Part shown: one piece after another, positions 62,432 to 64,000 of the stretch
Layout of the letters: every line of letters begins with the position of its first letter
Position numbering within the stretch: position 1 is the first letter of the stretch
Source of the DNA: JBFXAN01 sp050184225
GTDB taxonomy: Bacteria; Chloroflexota; Dehalococcoidia; CAUJGQ01
Assembly (NCBI GenBank): GCA_050184225.1
Contig: JBFXAN010000009.1
Location: 4,158 to 68,157, forward strand
Length of the DNA stretch: 64,000 bases
Reading direction: 5' to 3'
Program-made: the position numbers and the translations under genes
The notes under the pieces: model-generated
The model's input: only the letters and a program-made list of their open reading frames with translations
The model's database searches: none
What the model was told of the DNA's origin: nothing

Positions 62432-62639
62432 CTGCGCGATCGTACCACGTCGCACCGTCAGAATAGTGCTCGAACGATCACGCGGACCTCGGTTCGACCC
62501 ATTCGGCGAACGTCGGTCCGTCGATGATGGCGCCTGGGCCGTCGAACCCCGCATCCGACTCGGACAGCGCGCTGTCCGGGTTGGCCGGATCGCTGACGCC
62601 CTCGACCCTCAAGGGGTCGCCGCGCTTGGCCGCCAGCAT

Positions 62640-62769
62640 GGTGCCCAACTGGTTTCACCCTGAGACCAAGGTGATCAATCGATGAGAAACCTCCGGCTCG
62701 TTTGAGCTTCTCGCTCTGCGCAACCTGGACTCAGCGTTCGGTCACCTTCATCGTCATTGCTGACTCCGT
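62640..62769. other. region flanking the CRISPR array (possible leader)
   Basis: About 130 bases without a gene and less GC-rich than the neighbouring coding DNA, ending at a half repeat. It could be the leader if the array is transcribed rightwards, or just distal flanking DNA if it is transcribed leftwards. The sequence does not settle this. Confidence 0.3.
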
Positions 62770-64000
62770 AGAGGTAATTGCACCCTCACGGTCGGCCCCC
62801 CCTCGTGTAGCGGTACACCGCTGCTCAACGCCTTCCGGCATCAGAGGTAATTGCACTCGCTTCGTCTGACTGTCATTCACACAGCCTGCACCTGCTCAAC
62901 GCCTTCCGGCATCAGAGGTAATTGCACCAACGCCTGTGCTGCATCCTCAACCGTCCCCGTCGTCTGCTCAACGCCTTCCGGCATCAGAGGTAATTGCACG
63001 CTCGGTGTCCGGGAGCACGCGCTCCGGGTCCACCTCTGCTCAACGCCTTCCGGCATCAGAGGTAATTGCACCCAATCACCGCACCCGTAGGCGACAAGCG
63101 GCGGATCTGCTCAACGCCTTCCGGCATCAGAGGTAATTGCACACGGGCAACGATGTCCGCGACTGTCAGCGCGGGATTCTGCTCAACGCCTTCCGGCATC
63201 AGAGGTAATTGCACCGGCATCCGGCACACGCACCCACACATGCTGCGACTGCTCAACGCCTTCCGGCATCAGAGGTAATTGCACTCGAGCTGCTCAATGA
63301 CCCGGGCTAAGAGCCCCTCGGCTGCTCAACGCCTTCCGGCATCAGAGGTAATTGCACGGAATCAGATCAGTCGAATGGAGGTGCCCATGTCCTTCTGCTC
63401 AACGCCTTCCGGCATCAGAGGTAATTGCACCGACGCCCCCGACTTCCTCCGGCGCGTGATCGACCACTGCTCAACGCCTTCCGGCATCAGAGGTAATTGC
63501 ACGCGAGGTGGAGGGCACCCAGGGCCGGGAATGGGACTGCTCAACGCCTTCCGGCATCAGAGGTAATTGCACACTGAGCAGCGCGATAGCACCCGCTTCC
63601 GACTTGACTGCTCAACGCCTTCCGGCATCAGAGGTAATTGCACTCGACCTCGACACCGAGATCGGGCGGGGCCAGCTTCTGCTCAACGCCTTCCGGCATC
63701 AGAGGTAATTGCACACGCGCAGCATGGTCAGAACTCCGTCCGCATCGAGAACTGCTCAACGCCTTCCGGCATCAGAGGTAATTGCACCGGGTTGCGTAGA
63801 GCCTATAGCGGCGATGATATGACTGCTCAACGCCTTCCGGCATCAGAGGTAATTGCACGCACTGGACGGCCATCTGGCGCCGCAAACTACCGCACTGCTC
63901 AACGCCTTCCGGCATCAGAGGTAATTGCACCCCCCGGCCGCCGTCGTGCGGCGGTGGTCCCGCGCCACTGCTCAACGCCGTCCGGCATCAGTGGTTATGG
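62770..64000. CRISPR. CRISPR array, 16 perfect 36-bp repeats plus a degenerate repeat at each visible end
   Basis: Exact 36-base repeats start at 62821, 62892, 62964, 63036, 63107, 63179, 63249, 63322, 63395, 63467, 63537, 63608, 63679, 63752, 63823 and 63895. They begin CTGCTCAACGCCTTCCGGCA and end AGAGGTAATTGCAC. Spacers are 34-37 bases and all different by eye. At the left, only the 14-base end AGAGGTAATTGCAC (62770-62783) survives before a 37-base spacer. At the right, the copy from 63968 has substitutions and runs off the window. No cas gene is present in the window. Read on the minus strand the repeat begins GTGCAATTACCTCTGATGCC and ends GTTGAGCAG, without the common GAAAC or GAAAG end. 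Confidence 0.97.

Noticed and set aside
62478..62639. 53-codon acidic minus-strand frame between the AraC gene and the CRISPR array
   Set aside because: It reads plausibly as protein (PANPDSALSESDAGF), but there is no good ribosome binding site, no family and it may be the tail of a lost gene.
62877..63708. Several short open frames through the CRISPR array on both strands
   Set aside because: They are produced by the repeat unit reading the same residues each time and are not genes.

Overview
This is a high-GC bacterial chromosome segment. Codon use is strongly GC-biased at third positions, many genes have AGGAGG-like ribosome binding sites, and GTG or TTG starts are common. The gene content points to a free-living aerobic member of the Chloroflexota, perhaps near Thermomicrobia/Sphaerobacter: a NurA-HerA pair, a large LuxR-type LAL regulator, a UvrA2-like ABC ATPase, DUF4397 and other secreted proteins, many small detoxification enzymes, and several families of dispersed palindromes. 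That placement is an inference from gene content, not a computed result.

Region 1 (1-34.5 kb) is mostly ordinary housekeeping and catabolic sequence. It holds an APH-type kinase, two SnoaL-like proteins, and a probable catabolic run made of an HpaB-type flavin monooxygenase, an isocitrate lyase/PEP mutase-type lyase and a HAD phosphatase. An M16 peptidase, two lipoproteins, an alkylsulfatase-like MBL protein, transketolase and an MFS transporter follow. Next come a DUF4397 exported protein, an alcohol dehydrogenase, NurA-HerA, a CaiB/BaiF CoA-transferase with an acyl-CoA carboxylase carboxyltransferase, and a PAS-GAF-GAF histidine kinase. The region ends with a small toxin/antitoxin-like pair, a tRNA with anticodon CAT plus an unknown two-gene cassette, a large catalase, an exported protein, another MFS transporter, an acetyltransferase-like protein and a GT4 glycosyltransferase. 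Intergenic gaps carry at least five families of palindromic repeats, including two 154-bp elements with perfect 38-bp terminal inverted repeats.

Region 2 (34.5-62.7 kb) looks like an accessory zone. It has many short detoxification, resistance and regulatory genes: a MerR-ArsC fusion, VOC proteins, rhodanese, DinB, two HxlR regulators, an S51 peptidase, a lactonase-like MBL protein, SRPBCC, two more APH kinases, DUF4386, a LAL regulator, HigBA and VapBC-like toxin-antitoxin pairs, UvrA2 with a methyltransferase, and AraC with VOC. Between them lie gene remnants: three fragments of a UvrA C-terminus, several VOC pieces, a YCII fragment, an AraC 5' end and an IS3 transposase piece. This suggests repeated gain and loss of small genes.

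Region 3 (62.77-64.0 kb) is a CRISPR array with 16 identical 36-bp repeats and a degenerate repeat at each visible edge. No cas gene lies in the window. The strongest leads are the MerR-ArsC fusion with its near-leaderless operator/promoter, the NurA-HerA pair with a shifted P-loop, the 154-bp elements (one of which abuts a gene that has lost its start codon), the UvrA debris, the tRNA-linked unknown cassette and the CRISPR array.
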